From: Prevotellaceae bacterium UBA6398
GTDB taxonomy: Bacteria > Bacteroidota > Bacteroidia > Bacteroidales > Bacteroidaceae
Direction: 5' to 3'
Length of the DNA: 64,000 nucleotides
Assembly: GCA_002437495.1 (NCBI GenBank)
Contig: DJQA01000018.1
Coordinates: 43,845 to 107,844 of the forward strand
Below the pieces are notes generated by a model that ran no database searches, had not been told where the DNA came from, and saw only the letters and a list, made by a program, of their open reading frames with translations. Both the position numbers and the translations under genes were made by a program. Positions within the stretch are counted from its first letter, which is position 1; each line of letters opens with the position of its first letter. This document shows, in pieces, positions 26,653 through 36,638 of this stretch.

Positions 26653-27228
26653 ATGACGACAAAAGAAATTGACGAACGCTCTTTGGCTAATGCCCTCCGC
26701 CTTTTTGAGTCGGGCGACATAAGCAATATGCCTGTTGGCACAACATCGGGACTTCAACAGATACACCGTTACCTGTTTGACGGGCTGTATCCGTTTGCAG
26801 GCGTTATCCGTAACAAGAACATTGCAAAGGGCGGCTTCCGTTTTGCCAATTCGCTCTATCTTGACGCAGCCCTTTCTGCCGTAGAAAAAATGCCCGAAGA
26901 CACTTTCGAACAAATCATTGAAAAGTATGTCGAAATGAACGTGTGCCATCCTTTCATGGAGGGTAACGGCCGCTCCACCCGCATCTGGCTCGACATGATG
27001 CTGAAACGCTCGCTTGGCAAAGTCGTTAACTGGCAGTATGTGGACAAGTACAAATATCTCGCGGCCATGGAACGTTCCCCAATCAATGACCTCGAGCTAC
27101 GCTACCTGCTCAATCAAAACCTTACCACAGACACAGAGAACCGCGAATTGATATTCAAGGGCATTGAGCAGAGTTATTATTACGAGGGATATGAGAAACA
27201 AACAAAAACAGGATATTCTATGATCTGA
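26653..27228 (+). CDS. Fic-domain protein, probable class III AMP transferase
   Basis: A 191-residue Fic protein. The active-site loop HPFMEGNGRSTR (about residues 98-109) is a full match to HxFx(D/E)GNGRxxR, so nucleotide transfer, typically AMPylation of a hydroxyl side chain, is expected. The C-terminus carries SYYYEGY, which fits the inhibitory (S/T)xxxE(G/N) helix of class III Fic proteins such as Neisseria NmFic, where it blocks ATP gamma-phosphate until relieved by oligomer change. No antitoxin gene is adjacent, consistent with self-inhibition. Alone between two long gaps; the target is unknown. Confidence 0.88.
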   Translation: MTTKEIDERSLANALRLFESGDISNMPVGTTSGLQQIHRYLFDGLYPFAGVIRNKNIAKGGFRFANSLYLDAALSAVEKMPEDTFEQIIEKYVEMNVCHPFMEGNGRSTRIWLDMMLKRSLGKVVNWQYVDKYKYLAAMERSPINDLELRYLLNQNLTTDTENRELIFKGIEQSYYYEGYEKQTKTGYSMI

Positions 27229-27298
27229 TTGAGCATACAAATGACCCATCAAAGAACCATAGCAACGTAATTACGATTTTGGGGTTAAACAACAAACT

Positions 27299-27345
27299 GC
27301 GGCAGACAGGCGCTTTGGCGCAATGTCTGCCGCTGATTTTTTACC
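27299..27345. terminator. Terminator between the Fic and metallophosphoesterase genes
   Basis: Stem GCGGCAGACA / TGTCTGCCGC followed by a run of T on the plus strand. It lies between two convergent genes. Confidence 0.85.
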
Positions 27346-27353
27346 CTACCATG

Positions 27354-28427
27354 TCAGTCGAGCACCATGTCGAATTGGTCGCATTCGCCTGTGCGGTGCG
27401 CGAATTGCTTTGTTGTTGGCGATATTCCGAAGAGGGCGGAATATGTGCTCACCTTTACGGTCTTGCCGTCGGGCATGAACTCGAGTATTCTCAGCCAGCC
27501 GTCGCCGCCGTTGCCTTCCCCGCCGCCGCCAAGCACCTGCACGTTGAACATCATCTGGTGGACGGTTTTTCCCGCATCGTTCTTGTCCTTGCGGTATGCC
27601 ACGCTTTCCTCGAACGAGCCGGGGACGCCCGTATGGCCGCAAAGCACGAAACGGATGTTGGGAGTGCATTTAACAAGCTTGTCCCAAATGGCCTGCCCGC
27701 CATTATTGGGCTTTATTTTGTATTTTTCATTGTTTGTTCGTTCTGCCGACTTTGCGTGCAAAAACGAATGGGTAATCAGAATAACCTTGTGGTTTTGGTA
27801 TTTTTTGCTGTCGCAAAGCTTTTTCGCCCAGCTCAGCACGGTGTCGCGGGGAGCCCATTCTACGGCAATCACAAGCAGGTCGCCCCAGTTCTTGTCCTTG
27901 AAGGCGTATGCCGAGTTTTCGAGCGAAGCCTTCCCTTCCCTGTTGGGGAAAGCCGCCACAAGGCAGTCCGTCCACTTGGAGTTTCTCTCCACGGGGAAAT
28001 ATTCGGGAAAATGGGTAAACGCCTCATCGCCGCGCACATACCCGTATTCGTGGTTTCCCGTGGCTATGATATACGGCACCTTGTTGTCGAGGCGCGCCAA
28101 GCTGCGTGAGGCACTCTCCCACATTTGGCGGCTCGTTTGGTTAAGCATCTTGCGGTTAAGCACAATGTTCTCGTTTTGCTCCACAAGGTCTCCCGTAACA
28201 AGCACAGCCTTTATGTTGAGGTTTTCAATGTTGTCGGCACACCACAACGTCGTTAGCTCGAAAAGCGGCTGGTTTATGTCATACTTTGTGTAGCCCTGCG
28301 GGTCGCCGAGCAAAATCATGCTGAAAGAGTTCTTGTCGTTGAGATGCTGGCGGTCGGCGCGGTTTTGCGCCCCAGCCGTTACGCCCGCCACAAGGCAGAG
28401 CGGGATTAGAATTTTTTTTAAGTCCAT
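27354..28427 (-). CDS. Secreted calcineurin-like metallophosphoesterase
   Basis: A 357-residue exported phosphoesterase: signal peptide (ILIPLCLVAGVTAGAQ) and a two-metal calcineurin-like domain. Metal motifs in order are LLGDPQ (DxQ in place of the usual DxH), VTGDLVE, GNHEYGY, ILITHSFLH and LCGHTG. DxQ at the first site is seen in several Bacteroidales secreted phosphatases. It is the third gene in the minus-strand addA-addB run, 28 bp after addB, which may be coincidental cotranscription. The substrate is unknown. Confidence 0.85.
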   Translation of the reverse strand: MDLKKILIPLCLVAGVTAGAQNRADRQHLNDKNSFSMILLGDPQGYTKYDINQPLFELTTLWCADNIENLNIKAVLVTGDLVEQNENIVLNRKMLNQTSRQMWESASRSLARLDNKVPYIIATGNHEYGYVRGDEAFTHFPEYFPVERNSKWTDCLVAAFPNREGKASLENSAYAFKDKNWGDLLVIAVEWAPRDTVLSWAKKLCDSKKYQNHKVILITHSFLHAKSAERTNNEKYKIKPNNGGQAIWDKLVKCTPNIRFVLCGHTGVPGSFEESVAYRKDKNDAGKTVHQMMFNVQVLGGGGEGNGGDGWLRILEFMPDGKTVKVSTYSALFGISPTTKQFAHRTGECDQFDMVLD

Positions 28428-28455
28428 TGCATTGTGTTTTATGGTTTATTTTGTG

Positions 28456-31071
28456 TTATTTTTTGAAGCACAGCCGATGGTAATCGCAAAAAGCGCAAAC
28501 CTTGTCGTTGCAGCAAGGAGCAAAAGGCTTTGCCATATCGAAAATGTCATCGACTATGCGCTGCACTTCCCCTCGCACCTCATCGCGCACTTCGTGGAAA
28601 CAGTCCAACCGCGTCTTGTTTATGCTTATGCACGGTTCAAAATCGTCTTTTGCCATTGCCGTTATGAAATATAGTTCGGGCCTTATAACCGCAGCCTTTA
28701 TTTCGTTGTCGAGCGCGAGCGAATATACCAAAGTCTGCAACATATAATTGTAATGCTTCTGCGAATCAGGTTTTGAGAACACATCGTGCAGATTTGCAGC
28801 CTTTACTGCCCCTCCCCACTTTCCGGTTTTGTAATCAACCACCACGTACACCCCATCCTTAATATGCACACGGTCGAACTTTCCTCCCACCTTAACAGTA
28901 TATCCGTTTTTTGAGGTAAAAGGCACGTAAAGGAATTTCTCTATATACTGCGGCTTAATTTCGAGCGGGGCGTGTTTGGCATCGTAGCGCAACACATCTT
29001 TCAGGTATTTCATTACTATGCCACGCATAACGCTGTTGTCCTCCACCTTTGAATCTTCGAAAGCCTTTCTGACACACTCCGACAGATGCGCAAACTTTTT
29101 ATCCGACAAATCCTGCTCTATGGTGGAAGACTCAATATGCGCGCTTGGTTTGTTTTCGTAATACCGCTGTATAGAGTCATGAAAGATTGTACCGAAAAGG
29201 TTTTGCGGCATTTTTTCCGCATCCGGCTCGGGAGCTCGCAAACGTGCCACCTTATTATAGTAGAACTTCAAAGGACATTCGACATACATATATAACGGCG
29301 TAGCCTCAAGCGATTTAATGTTTTGAAGCATCTTGGGAGACTTTATCACCGCCTGTGGCACAAATTCGCGCAGCACCGTTTTCCCCGCAATGGTTTTCAC
29401 TCTGCAGCCACGCCTTATCTGCCCTGCAAGCATCTGCAACAGATATCGCGACATTTCACGGCTTCCTATTGCCGTCGACGAAGAAGAATACGCCACGGAA
29501 ATATTAGGTGTGCGTTTCAACAACCGGAAAAAATTGTAAGCCGCCACACTACCATTATTCAGCAAGGGCAAGCCGTATGCCGAGCGCACCGCATTTGGGA
29601 GCATTGTGGGACGACGCCTTGTTTGCGGAAGCGAACCCTCATTGCAGTCGAGCAAAAGAACATTATCGAAATCTATGGTGCGGGTATCTTGAAGGTTTAT
29701 GACATCCACGCGCCGTTTGCCTCCCGACATGGGGTTGTTTACGCATGCATCGTTATCTTCATCTCCCGCGCTATATTGCGACTTGAATATCATGGCTGCA
29801 ACACGAGGCGACACATTAATGTCTTTGTTCTTTTCAAGCAGTTTCCACACAGTGTTGACAGCCACCACGGCTGTATTCAGCGAAATTTCCTCATCATGGC
29901 TGTTATCACCCAAATCTTCCGCTTTCCATACTTCCACCTCTTTTTTCAATGCCTCAATCAGCGCTCGTCCGTCGTATTCCGCCACACTATCATGGTCTTT
30001 CATTTCGGCATCTATAAAGCGCATCAACTTTGCATACACAGATGTTTGTGCCGGCACACATGGAATTCTGAAGTCATAATCTCCGCAAGGCAGAAAATGG
30101 TGCAGCATTCCCAAAATACTATTGTCCATTGGAATTATAGCCGTAAAATCGTCCTTTGCAGGTTTTACGGCATCAAGCCATTCCACCGCGTAAGCAGCCT
30201 CGCCGCTTTGCGTGGAACTCTCCACTATTTCCACATCCGGCATGTCCACTGTTTCACACGGCGGTGTCCATCCGCCGAAAACTTTAATATTTGCGCGGAT
30301 ATCCGAAATTGCGATATTGTCATCGTCAACAAATCCCGGGGTATAGTCCCAAAAGAAATCGGCGAGTCCTTTCTCTTTCAAGTGCATCATAACGCGCCTT
30401 TCGGCTCCGCTAAGCACATTGAAGCCCACAAATTCATATTTTTTATCTCCGCAGTTCTTTAGCATGCTTTCGCAACCCTTGCGATAAACGGCCCCTTCGT
30501 ATATTGTTTTCTCATGCATTGATTTCAGATGTGCGTATATTGTCGACAGCATATTCCACACTTCATGATACCTGCCGCGCATATTATCTCCGCATGCTTG
30601 ATAAAACGTAGAGAAATATTCTTTGAGCTGCCTCACACTCTCTGCATCTGCGAATTTTATGCTCTCAATGTCGTGCAGGTTATTAACTTCCTTAAACACA
30701 GACGGCGCATCGGCTAAACTTTTGTCCACATCGTCAAAATCGCCAAGCATCATCTCGCCCCACGGCAGGAACTCCTCAAGTGTCATTACGTCAGAATTTC
30801 CGCGCTCGGCACACACAGCAAGATAAGCGCTGTATATCCGAAAAAGCATATCGCTTGTGTCGGCCTTTTTCAAGCCCGAACTGTTTCGGAACAACCCGCT
30901 CATGGTGAACAGCCTTGGAGAACGCCCTGCCGTCGCGGAGCTTTTTTTAGCCCAAATACCGCCGAACACCTCTATGGCCCTATGCTGCGGAAACACTATG
31001 TTCAAGGTGGAATAATCGCCGCCACGCCTAACCAACTCTTGCGCCACCATTGCCAAAAAAGAAGTATTCAC
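28456..31071 (-). CDS. addB: AddB-like PD-(D/E)XK nuclease subunit
   Basis: An 871-residue partner of the AddA helicase in double-strand break end processing. The C-terminal nuclease domain has GKFDRVHI and VVVDYKTGKWG (the Asp and Asp-x-Lys of PD-(D/E)XK), with an early CPLKFYY and a late Cys cluster CCNDKVCAFCDYHRLC that matches the 4Fe-4S arrangement of AddB. The N-terminal part is a degenerate helicase fold without Walker A. The start is GTG at 31071, overlapping the addA TGA by three bases (GTGA), which points to coupled translation. Confidence 0.85.
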   Translation of the reverse strand: MNTSFLAMVAQELVRRGGDYSTLNIVFPQHRAIEVFGGIWAKKSSATAGRSPRLFTMSGLFRNSSGLKKADTSDMLFRIYSAYLAVCAERGNSDVMTLEEFLPWGEMMLGDFDDVDKSLADAPSVFKEVNNLHDIESIKFADAESVRQLKEYFSTFYQACGDNMRGRYHEVWNMLSTIYAHLKSMHEKTIYEGAVYRKGCESMLKNCGDKKYEFVGFNVLSGAERRVMMHLKEKGLADFFWDYTPGFVDDDNIAISDIRANIKVFGGWTPPCETVDMPDVEIVESSTQSGEAAYAVEWLDAVKPAKDDFTAIIPMDNSILGMLHHFLPCGDYDFRIPCVPAQTSVYAKLMRFIDAEMKDHDSVAEYDGRALIEALKKEVEVWKAEDLGDNSHDEEISLNTAVVAVNTVWKLLEKNKDINVSPRVAAMIFKSQYSAGDEDNDACVNNPMSGGKRRVDVINLQDTRTIDFDNVLLLDCNEGSLPQTRRRPTMLPNAVRSAYGLPLLNNGSVAAYNFFRLLKRTPNISVAYSSSSTAIGSREMSRYLLQMLAGQIRRGCRVKTIAGKTVLREFVPQAVIKSPKMLQNIKSLEATPLYMYVECPLKFYYNKVARLRAPEPDAEKMPQNLFGTIFHDSIQRYYENKPSAHIESSTIEQDLSDKKFAHLSECVRKAFEDSKVEDNSVMRGIVMKYLKDVLRYDAKHAPLEIKPQYIEKFLYVPFTSKNGYTVKVGGKFDRVHIKDGVYVVVDYKTGKWGGAVKAANLHDVFSKPDSQKHYNYMLQTLVYSLALDNEIKAAVIRPELYFITAMAKDDFEPCISINKTRLDCFHEVRDEVRGEVQRIVDDIFDMAKPFAPCCNDKVCAFCDYHRLCFKK

Positions 31072-33710
31072 GCCAAATCCTCCAATTTAATGTCCATTTC
31101 CACAACTTTGCCTTTGGGTGAAAACCTGCTGCCGCCGTTATTTTCGGTCTTTTCTCCCGGCACAATGGTCTTACCGTATTTTTTCATATCCATATTGCTC
31201 AAGGCATAAACAAGAAAATCTGATATTCTCATGCTGTTTATGGTGTTTTTGGTGTCGTCCGTTTTTTTTCTTTCGGCAAACTGCACGAAAAGGTTTGCTT
31301 TAGCTCTGGTGAACGCCACATACAACATGTTAAGGTTGTCAACCTCCACATTAAAGGTCTCCTCGTCATAATCGCTGTCATAAATGCTTTCCTTTGCCTT
31401 TTTAACAAAGCTCACCGGAACAAGGGGAATGCCGTCATAGTTTTCGCCGTGCGGGCTGCACCACATCTTGGCATTGTTTGCCGGCACGAATTTCCAGTCG
31501 CAGTAGGGAATGAACACCGTATGAAACTCCAGTCCCTTGGCCTTGTGTATTGTCATCGCCTTTATGCCGTTCTCCGTTCCCATGGCAATATATTGCTTCG
31601 CTCCTTCCGCATCCCAATCGTCAAAAAAACGTTTCAGATCATAGGCGTTGCGCTGAGAGTAAGCATTTATATAGTCCATGAACGTAAGCAGGTACTGGCT
31701 CTCGCCCTTTATTTTCGAAACACACAGCATACGCGCCAGTCTCATTGCCATTTCGGCAACAGGAAGTTCGGCAATGCTGCTTTTTGTTTTTGCCAGTTTC
31801 GGTGGCAATGATTTTTCAATATACTCGCGCACCGCGTTCTCGTTTGCATCTTCAAATACCGGCTCTGCAAAAAAAGTCCCGTCGCATATACGCCGATATT
31901 CGCGCGCAACAAATAAACCGCTTACATCGTCAGGCTTGCCACAAACCTCAGCATAAACATATTTCATTGCATCAACAACCATTTCCACCGCCACGGAATT
32001 TGTAAGATTATACGCCTCGCGAGTGTTTATCTTGAAAGGAGCGTTTTTTGACTTAACATAATCGGCTATGGCGTAAATCTCGTCGTTCTTTCGTGTGAGT
32101 ATTGCCATTTCGCTATAATCCACTCCTGAGTTATGGGCCATTTCTATGTTGTCGAGCAAAGTTTCGAGCCTTTCCTCCTCCACGTCATCGCTGTCCGACG
32201 GTATTTCGTATATTCTTACGCATCCCTCCGTCGGTTCTCGCTTCGCGCGCTGCCTCACATCCGAATAAATTCTGTCAATGCCGTTGGAGCGCTGTTTTCT
32301 CACATTTTCGAAAAACTCGTTGTTGAAAGCCACCACGTTCCCATAGCTGCGATAATTGTCCCCAAGCACATAGCGTCCTTCGGCATCGTATTTTTCCCCA
32401 AGTCGTTGAAGTATGTTCCAGTCTCCGCCGCGCCAACGGTATATGCTCTGCTTCACATCGCCCACCACCACGCATTGGTTTCCTTCGGCTGCCAACAGGT
32501 TCGACATTAGTTTCCAAAGGCTGTCAAACTGCATCCGCGATGTGTCTTGGGCCTCATCGAGCATAACATGGCGGTATCTGCGCCCTGCGCGCTCAAACAC
32601 AAAAGATATATTGCCGCCTTCGCGCAATTGCTCGCTCACAAGCTCCTGGCTTTTGGAAAGGAGTATCCGGTTTTCATCCCTGCTTTCCTTTTTCACCTCG
32701 CGGTCTATTGCATCGAGCATTCTCATCTCGTTAAAGTTCTTGAGCGTTAGCACGGCGCTATTGAGTCGGCTGAAAAGTTGGGCGCGGTCTTTCTCAAACG
32801 CAACAAACTGCGAATGCCACATATCCATCTCCTCGGGCGAAGCCTTTGTTTTGCCGTAGTTGCCTTCATAGAAAGCCAAAACCGAGTTGTTCATTCCGTT
32901 GCACTCGCATTTCAACGCCTTGGTAACATAATTCTTAACGTATCTCCCCTTGGGAATCTTGTCATAGTCAATCGTCAAGCTGTCGGCAAGATGAGAAATA
33001 AGGTTCTCTGCCTTTTTCTTATCCTGCGAGAGCCAATTGTATATTTTCGAAAAAGTGTTGCCATCGCCGAACACACGGTTTATCTCCGTTTCATTGCGCA
33101 TATAGTCCTCACGGCACACGTTTAGTCCGAAACGTTTCAGCGCACGCCGGAAATCCCATGAAGAGCTTTCCTCGAGATTTTTCTCAATATAATCTCCCAA
33201 CAACCCCGACAGCACGCGGTTCTTTCCCTCCGCCGCTTGGGCCACAAGGTTCTCCACCGCAGAATCCACAGCTTCGTCATCATTCAGAAACACCTCAAGA
33301 GTGGAATCATAGCCAATCATGGCGGCTATGTCCCCAACTATACCTTGAAAAAAGGAGTCTATCGTTTTTACATCAAAAAAATCATAATTGTTCAGTATGT
33401 GCCGCAGCGTGGTGGCGCATCGTTCCCTTATCTCCTCCGCGCCGAACTTTCCGCCGAGTATTCCGCCTATTTTTTCCACATAGGCATTCCCCTGCGGAAG
33501 TCCGTTGCCAATATTCCAAAGTGTGTTTAGAATGCGCATCTTCATTTCCCACGTGGCCTTGTTGGTGAATGTTATGGCAAGAATGCCGGCAAACGCCGAT
33601 GAGCCTGCATGGGAGGAAATTGCAAGAGCTATATATTCCGAAACAAGCGTGAACGTTTTGCCACTGCCTGCGGAAGCACGGTAAACTTTTATGTTGCTAC
33701 TCTCAATCAT
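31068..33710 (-). CDS. addA: AddA-like UvrD-type helicase
   Basis: An 880-residue superfamily 1 helicase. Walker A is YRASAGSGKTFTL, motif II is VMLDEAQDTSRMQFD, motif III is VVVGDVKQSIYRWRGGD, and motifs V/VI are MTIHKAKGLEFHTVFIP and MLYVAFTRAKANLFV. Typical AddA subunits are 1050-1250 residues and end in a PD-(D/E)XK nuclease domain. This one stops about 80 residues after motif VI, so that domain is absent. No frameshift is visible; it ends in translational overlap with addB. The complex would then have a single nuclease, in AddB. Confidence 0.88.
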   Translation of the reverse strand: MIESSNIKVYRASAGSGKTFTLVSEYIALAISSHAGSSAFAGILAITFTNKATWEMKMRILNTLWNIGNGLPQGNAYVEKIGGILGGKFGAEEIRERCATTLRHILNNYDFFDVKTIDSFFQGIVGDIAAMIGYDSTLEVFLNDDEAVDSAVENLVAQAAEGKNRVLSGLLGDYIEKNLEESSSWDFRRALKRFGLNVCREDYMRNETEINRVFGDGNTFSKIYNWLSQDKKKAENLISHLADSLTIDYDKIPKGRYVKNYVTKALKCECNGMNNSVLAFYEGNYGKTKASPEEMDMWHSQFVAFEKDRAQLFSRLNSAVLTLKNFNEMRMLDAIDREVKKESRDENRILLSKSQELVSEQLREGGNISFVFERAGRRYRHVMLDEAQDTSRMQFDSLWKLMSNLLAAEGNQCVVVGDVKQSIYRWRGGDWNILQRLGEKYDAEGRYVLGDNYRSYGNVVAFNNEFFENVRKQRSNGIDRIYSDVRQRAKREPTEGCVRIYEIPSDSDDVEEERLETLLDNIEMAHNSGVDYSEMAILTRKNDEIYAIADYVKSKNAPFKINTREAYNLTNSVAVEMVVDAMKYVYAEVCGKPDDVSGLFVAREYRRICDGTFFAEPVFEDANENAVREYIEKSLPPKLAKTKSSIAELPVAEMAMRLARMLCVSKIKGESQYLLTFMDYINAYSQRNAYDLKRFFDDWDAEGAKQYIAMGTENGIKAMTIHKAKGLEFHTVFIPYCDWKFVPANNAKMWCSPHGENYDGIPLVPVSFVKKAKESIYDSDYDEETFNVEVDNLNMLYVAFTRAKANLFVQFAERKKTDDTKNTINSMRISDFLVYALSNMDMKKYGKTIVPGEKTENNGGSRFSPKGKVVEMDIKLEDLA

Positions 33711-33743
33711 AATTAACCGAAAACACTATCAATACCCACCCCA

Positions 33744-33774
33744 CAAAATTAACTATTATCCCAAACTACGCAAA
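33744..33774 (-). promoter_or_regulatory. addA promoter (-33 TTTG / -7 TAATTTTG)
   Basis: On the minus strand, TTTG (33771-33774) and TAATTTTG (33744-33751) are separated by 19 bp, a full Bacteroidetes promoter, about 34 bp before the addA start. Confidence 0.75.
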
Positions 33775-33845
33775 ATCGCATACCCAAAAGATTTATGTAA
33801 TTCCTTTGGCACAGGCTTTGCTATACATTTTAATGAATTAATTAA

Positions 33846-33853
33846 TACCTTTG
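33846..33853 (+). promoter_or_regulatory. -7 promoter element of clpC
   Basis: TACCTTTG followed by C, about 10 bp before ATG 33864. With this promoter the mRNA leader would be only a few bases; ATG 33876 is an alternative start with a more usual leader. Confidence 0.6.
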
Positions 33854-33863
33854 CACGAAAGGA

Positions 33864-36410
33864 ATGTCTTCAAACATGAACAATCAATTTTCACCAAGAG
33901 TAAACCAAATTCTCATATACAGCAAGGAAGAAGCCGAGCGCCTGCAATCCAGCACAATCGAACCCGGGCATATTTTTCTCGGACTTTTGCGCGAAAATTC
34001 AGGCAAGGCAATAGACATACTAAACAAGTTCCACCTGCGGCTTGACACCATAAAGCGCAAAATCGAGGAAAAGCTGAGCGAAGAAACGGGCAACACCCGC
34101 ACCGACATTTTCAGCGAGATTGTGCTCTCTCCTGCATCAGCCAAAATACTCCGTGGCGGCACACTCGAAATGCGTCTGCTCCACAGCCGTTACCTCGACA
34201 CTGAACACCTGTTGCTGGCGTTGCTAAAAGACAACGACAACATTGTATGCAAAACACTTAACGACAACGATGTTACATACGCGTCTGTACACAAGATGCT
34301 CGCCATGAAGCCCGATGTGAATGCCGGCTTCGGATTCAGTGACGATGAAGAAGAGGAAGATGTAGAAGATAACGGCAAAAACGGCACTACGCGCTCTGCA
34401 GAGTTCAAGCAATCGCCCGGCAACGAAACACCGGTGATAAACAATTTCGGCTACGACCTAACCGATGCCGCCGCCAAGGGCAAACTCGATCCCGTTGTAG
34501 GCCGCGAAAAGGAAATAGGGCACATAGCGCAAATACTTAACCGGCGCAAGAAAAACAACCCTGTGCTGATAGGCGAACCGGGAGTTGGCAAAAGTGCTAT
34601 AGTTGAAGGACTTGCCATAAGGATAAAAGAGCATAAGGTGCCGCGCGCTTTTCTGCACAAGCGCGTTATTGCGCTCGACATGGTTTCGCTCGTGGCCGGC
34701 ACCAAATACCGCGGCCAGTTTGAGGAACGCATTCGCGGACTTCTTGAAGAACTGCGCAAAAACCCCGACATCATCCTGTTTATAGACGAGATACACACCA
34801 TTGTCGGCGCGGGCTCGGCAGCGGGTTCCATGGATGCCGCCAACATATTGAAACCTGCCCTTGCACGCGGCGAAATACAATGCATTGGCGCAACAACAAT
34901 GGACGAATACCGAAAGTCGATAGAAAAAGACGGCGCACTCGAAAGGCGTTTCCAAAAAGTTATTGTGGAACCTACATCATACGAGGAGACGCTGCAAATT
35001 CTGCACAACATCAAGGACAAGTACGAAGACCATCACAATGTGCGATATACCGATGAAGCCCTTGAAGCCTGCGTTTCGCTCACCGACCGATATATTTCCG
35101 ACCGTTGCCAGCCCGACAAAGCCATAGATGCCCTTGACGAGGCGGGATCGCATGCACACATAGTAAACCTTAAAGTACCCAAGGAACTTGAGGAATGCGA
35201 AAAAAACATAGCGCAACTGAAAGCCGGCAAAAACGAAGCCGTAAAAAAACAAGACTTTGAACGCGCCGCCGAATTGCGCGACAGGGAAATTGCGTTGACC
35301 CGCCAATACGAGCAGATGCAAAAACAATGGGAGGATTCGCTAAGCGAAAACCGCGAACCCGTTGACCGCGCACAAATAGAAGAGGTGGTTTCGCACATGT
35401 CGGGAGTGCCCGTGCAAAAAATGGTACAGGCGGAAAACATAAGGCTGAAAGGCATGTACCAAAAGCTTTCCGAAGAAGTTATAGCCCAAGACAGTGCCGT
35501 GCAAAAGCTCACAAAGGCAATTATGCGCAGCCGCATCGGACTTAAAGACCCCAAACGCCCCATAGGGACGTTCATGTTTCTCGGTCCTACGGGCGTGGGC
35601 AAAACACTTCTCGCAAAAAAACTTGCCGACTTCATGTTCGGCTCCGAAGACGCGCTAATACGCATTGACATGAGCGAATATATGGAAAAATACTCCGTTT
35701 CGCGACTCATTGGCGCACCTCCGGGATATGTGGGATACGAGGAGGGCGGACAGCTCACGGAAAAAGTGCGCCGCCACCCATACTCAATCATCCTGCTCGA
35801 CGAAATCGAAAAGGCCAACAGCGATGTGTTCAACCTGCTGCTGCAGGTTATGGACGAGGGAAGGCTGACCGACAGCAATGGGCGCACCGTAGACTTTAAG
35901 AACACCGTAATAATAATGACATCCAACAGCGGCACAAAGCAGCTGCGCGAGTTCGGCCAAGGCATAGGCTTCAACGCCCCCGGGGCCGGCGACAAGAGTC
36001 AGAACGATTCAATAATACGCAAATCGCTCAACCGCACATTCGCCCCCGAGTTCCTCAACCGCATCGATGAGATTATAATGTTCGAGCCGCTTACAAAAGA
36101 GGCTGTCAGAAAGATTGCAGACACGGAAATCGACAAACTCATTGAACGCACCAAGAACATTGGCTATACAATGAACATAACTCCCGAAGCGAGAGACTTT
36201 ATTGCGGAAAAAGGCTTCGACCCGCAATATGGAGCCCGCCCGCTAAGACGCGCAATACAGAGCAATATAGAGGACGCTGCGTGCGAGCTGCTTATGGAGG
36301 AAGACGCCGACAAACACAAAGCAATAAACGTGTCGCTGTGCAAGGAGGGCGGAAAACTCAACGTTGAATGGGCGGAAAACCCGGATACACAAGCTGATAC
36401 AAACAGCTGA
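33864..36410 (+). CDS. clpC: ClpC-type AAA+ unfoldase
   Basis: An 848-residue two-ring ATPase that unfolds proteins for ClpP or refolds them. N domain about 1-145 with two Clp repeats (FSPRVNQILIYSKEEA and SARKL-like ILSPASAKIL), AAA-1 with Walker A GEPGVGKSAIVEGLA and Walker B ILFIDEIHT, a short middle coiled coil with a UVR-like segment (QDFERAAELRDREIALT), and AAA-2 with GPTGVGKTLLAKKLA and ILLDEIEKA. The short M domain separates ClpC from ClpB. Met1 at 33864 or Met5 at 33876 may be used. A terminator follows at 36440. Confidence 0.94.
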   Translation: MSSNMNNQFSPRVNQILIYSKEEAERLQSSTIEPGHIFLGLLRENSGKAIDILNKFHLRLDTIKRKIEEKLSEETGNTRTDIFSEIVLSPASAKILRGGTLEMRLLHSRYLDTEHLLLALLKDNDNIVCKTLNDNDVTYASVHKMLAMKPDVNAGFGFSDDEEEEDVEDNGKNGTTRSAEFKQSPGNETPVINNFGYDLTDAAAKGKLDPVVGREKEIGHIAQILNRRKKNNPVLIGEPGVGKSAIVEGLAIRIKEHKVPRAFLHKRVIALDMVSLVAGTKYRGQFEERIRGLLEELRKNPDIILFIDEIHTIVGAGSAAGSMDAANILKPALARGEIQCIGATTMDEYRKSIEKDGALERRFQKVIVEPTSYEETLQILHNIKDKYEDHHNVRYTDEALEACVSLTDRYISDRCQPDKAIDALDEAGSHAHIVNLKVPKELEECEKNIAQLKAGKNEAVKKQDFERAAELRDREIALTRQYEQMQKQWEDSLSENREPVDRAQIEEVVSHMSGVPVQKMVQAENIRLKGMYQKLSEEVIAQDSAVQKLTKAIMRSRIGLKDPKRPIGTFMFLGPTGVGKTLLAKKLADFMFGSEDALIRIDMSEYMEKYSVSRLIGAPPGYVGYEEGGQLTEKVRRHPYSIILLDEIEKANSDVFNLLLQVMDEGRLTDSNGRTVDFKNTVIIMTSNSGTKQLREFGQGIGFNAPGAGDKSQNDSIIRKSLNRTFAPEFLNRIDEIIMFEPLTKEAVRKIADTEIDKLIERTKNIGYTMNITPEARDFIAEKGFDPQYGARPLRRAIQSNIEDAACELLMEEDADKHKAINVSLCKEGGKLNVEWAENPDTQADTNS

Positions 36411-36439
36411 CAATTGCCACACCGCAGGTAGTTATATAA

Positions 36440-36480
36440 ATGCCGCATCGGGTTAAACCGGGTGCGGCATTTGTGTATTT
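36440..36480 (+). terminator. Intrinsic terminator of clpC
   Basis: Stem ATGCCGCA with CGGG on the left pairs with CCGGGTGCGGCAT on the right, loop TTAAA, then a T-rich run interrupted by G. Confidence 0.75.
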
Positions 36481-36554
36481 GTAAATAAACGCCAAGCCCG
36501 CCACACGGCACCGCACTCACGGCATTACATCCACACAAACAAAAGCTGCGAAAT

Positions 36555-36638
36555 CCACATCAGACATGAGAAAAACCATGTCCCATGTAGAAAAAATTAC
36601 ATCAGACATAATTCAAACTACATCAGACCTTTTTTCTG
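36555..36638 (-). repeat. 21-bp phased repeat array 5 (4 units)
   Basis: Units at 36555-36575, 36576-36596, 36597-36617 and 36618-36638. Polarity is reversed: the last unit CTACATCAGACC plus TTTTTTCTG is the complement of the conserved left end found at arrays 3 and 7, and the left edge reads complement of ATTTCGC. Core polarity changes between units (ACATCAGACATG, ATGTCCCATGT, ACATCAGACATAA, ACATCAGACC). It lies in the 503-bp gap between clpC and valS; the rest of that gap holds the clpC terminator and the valS promoter. Confidence 0.85.
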
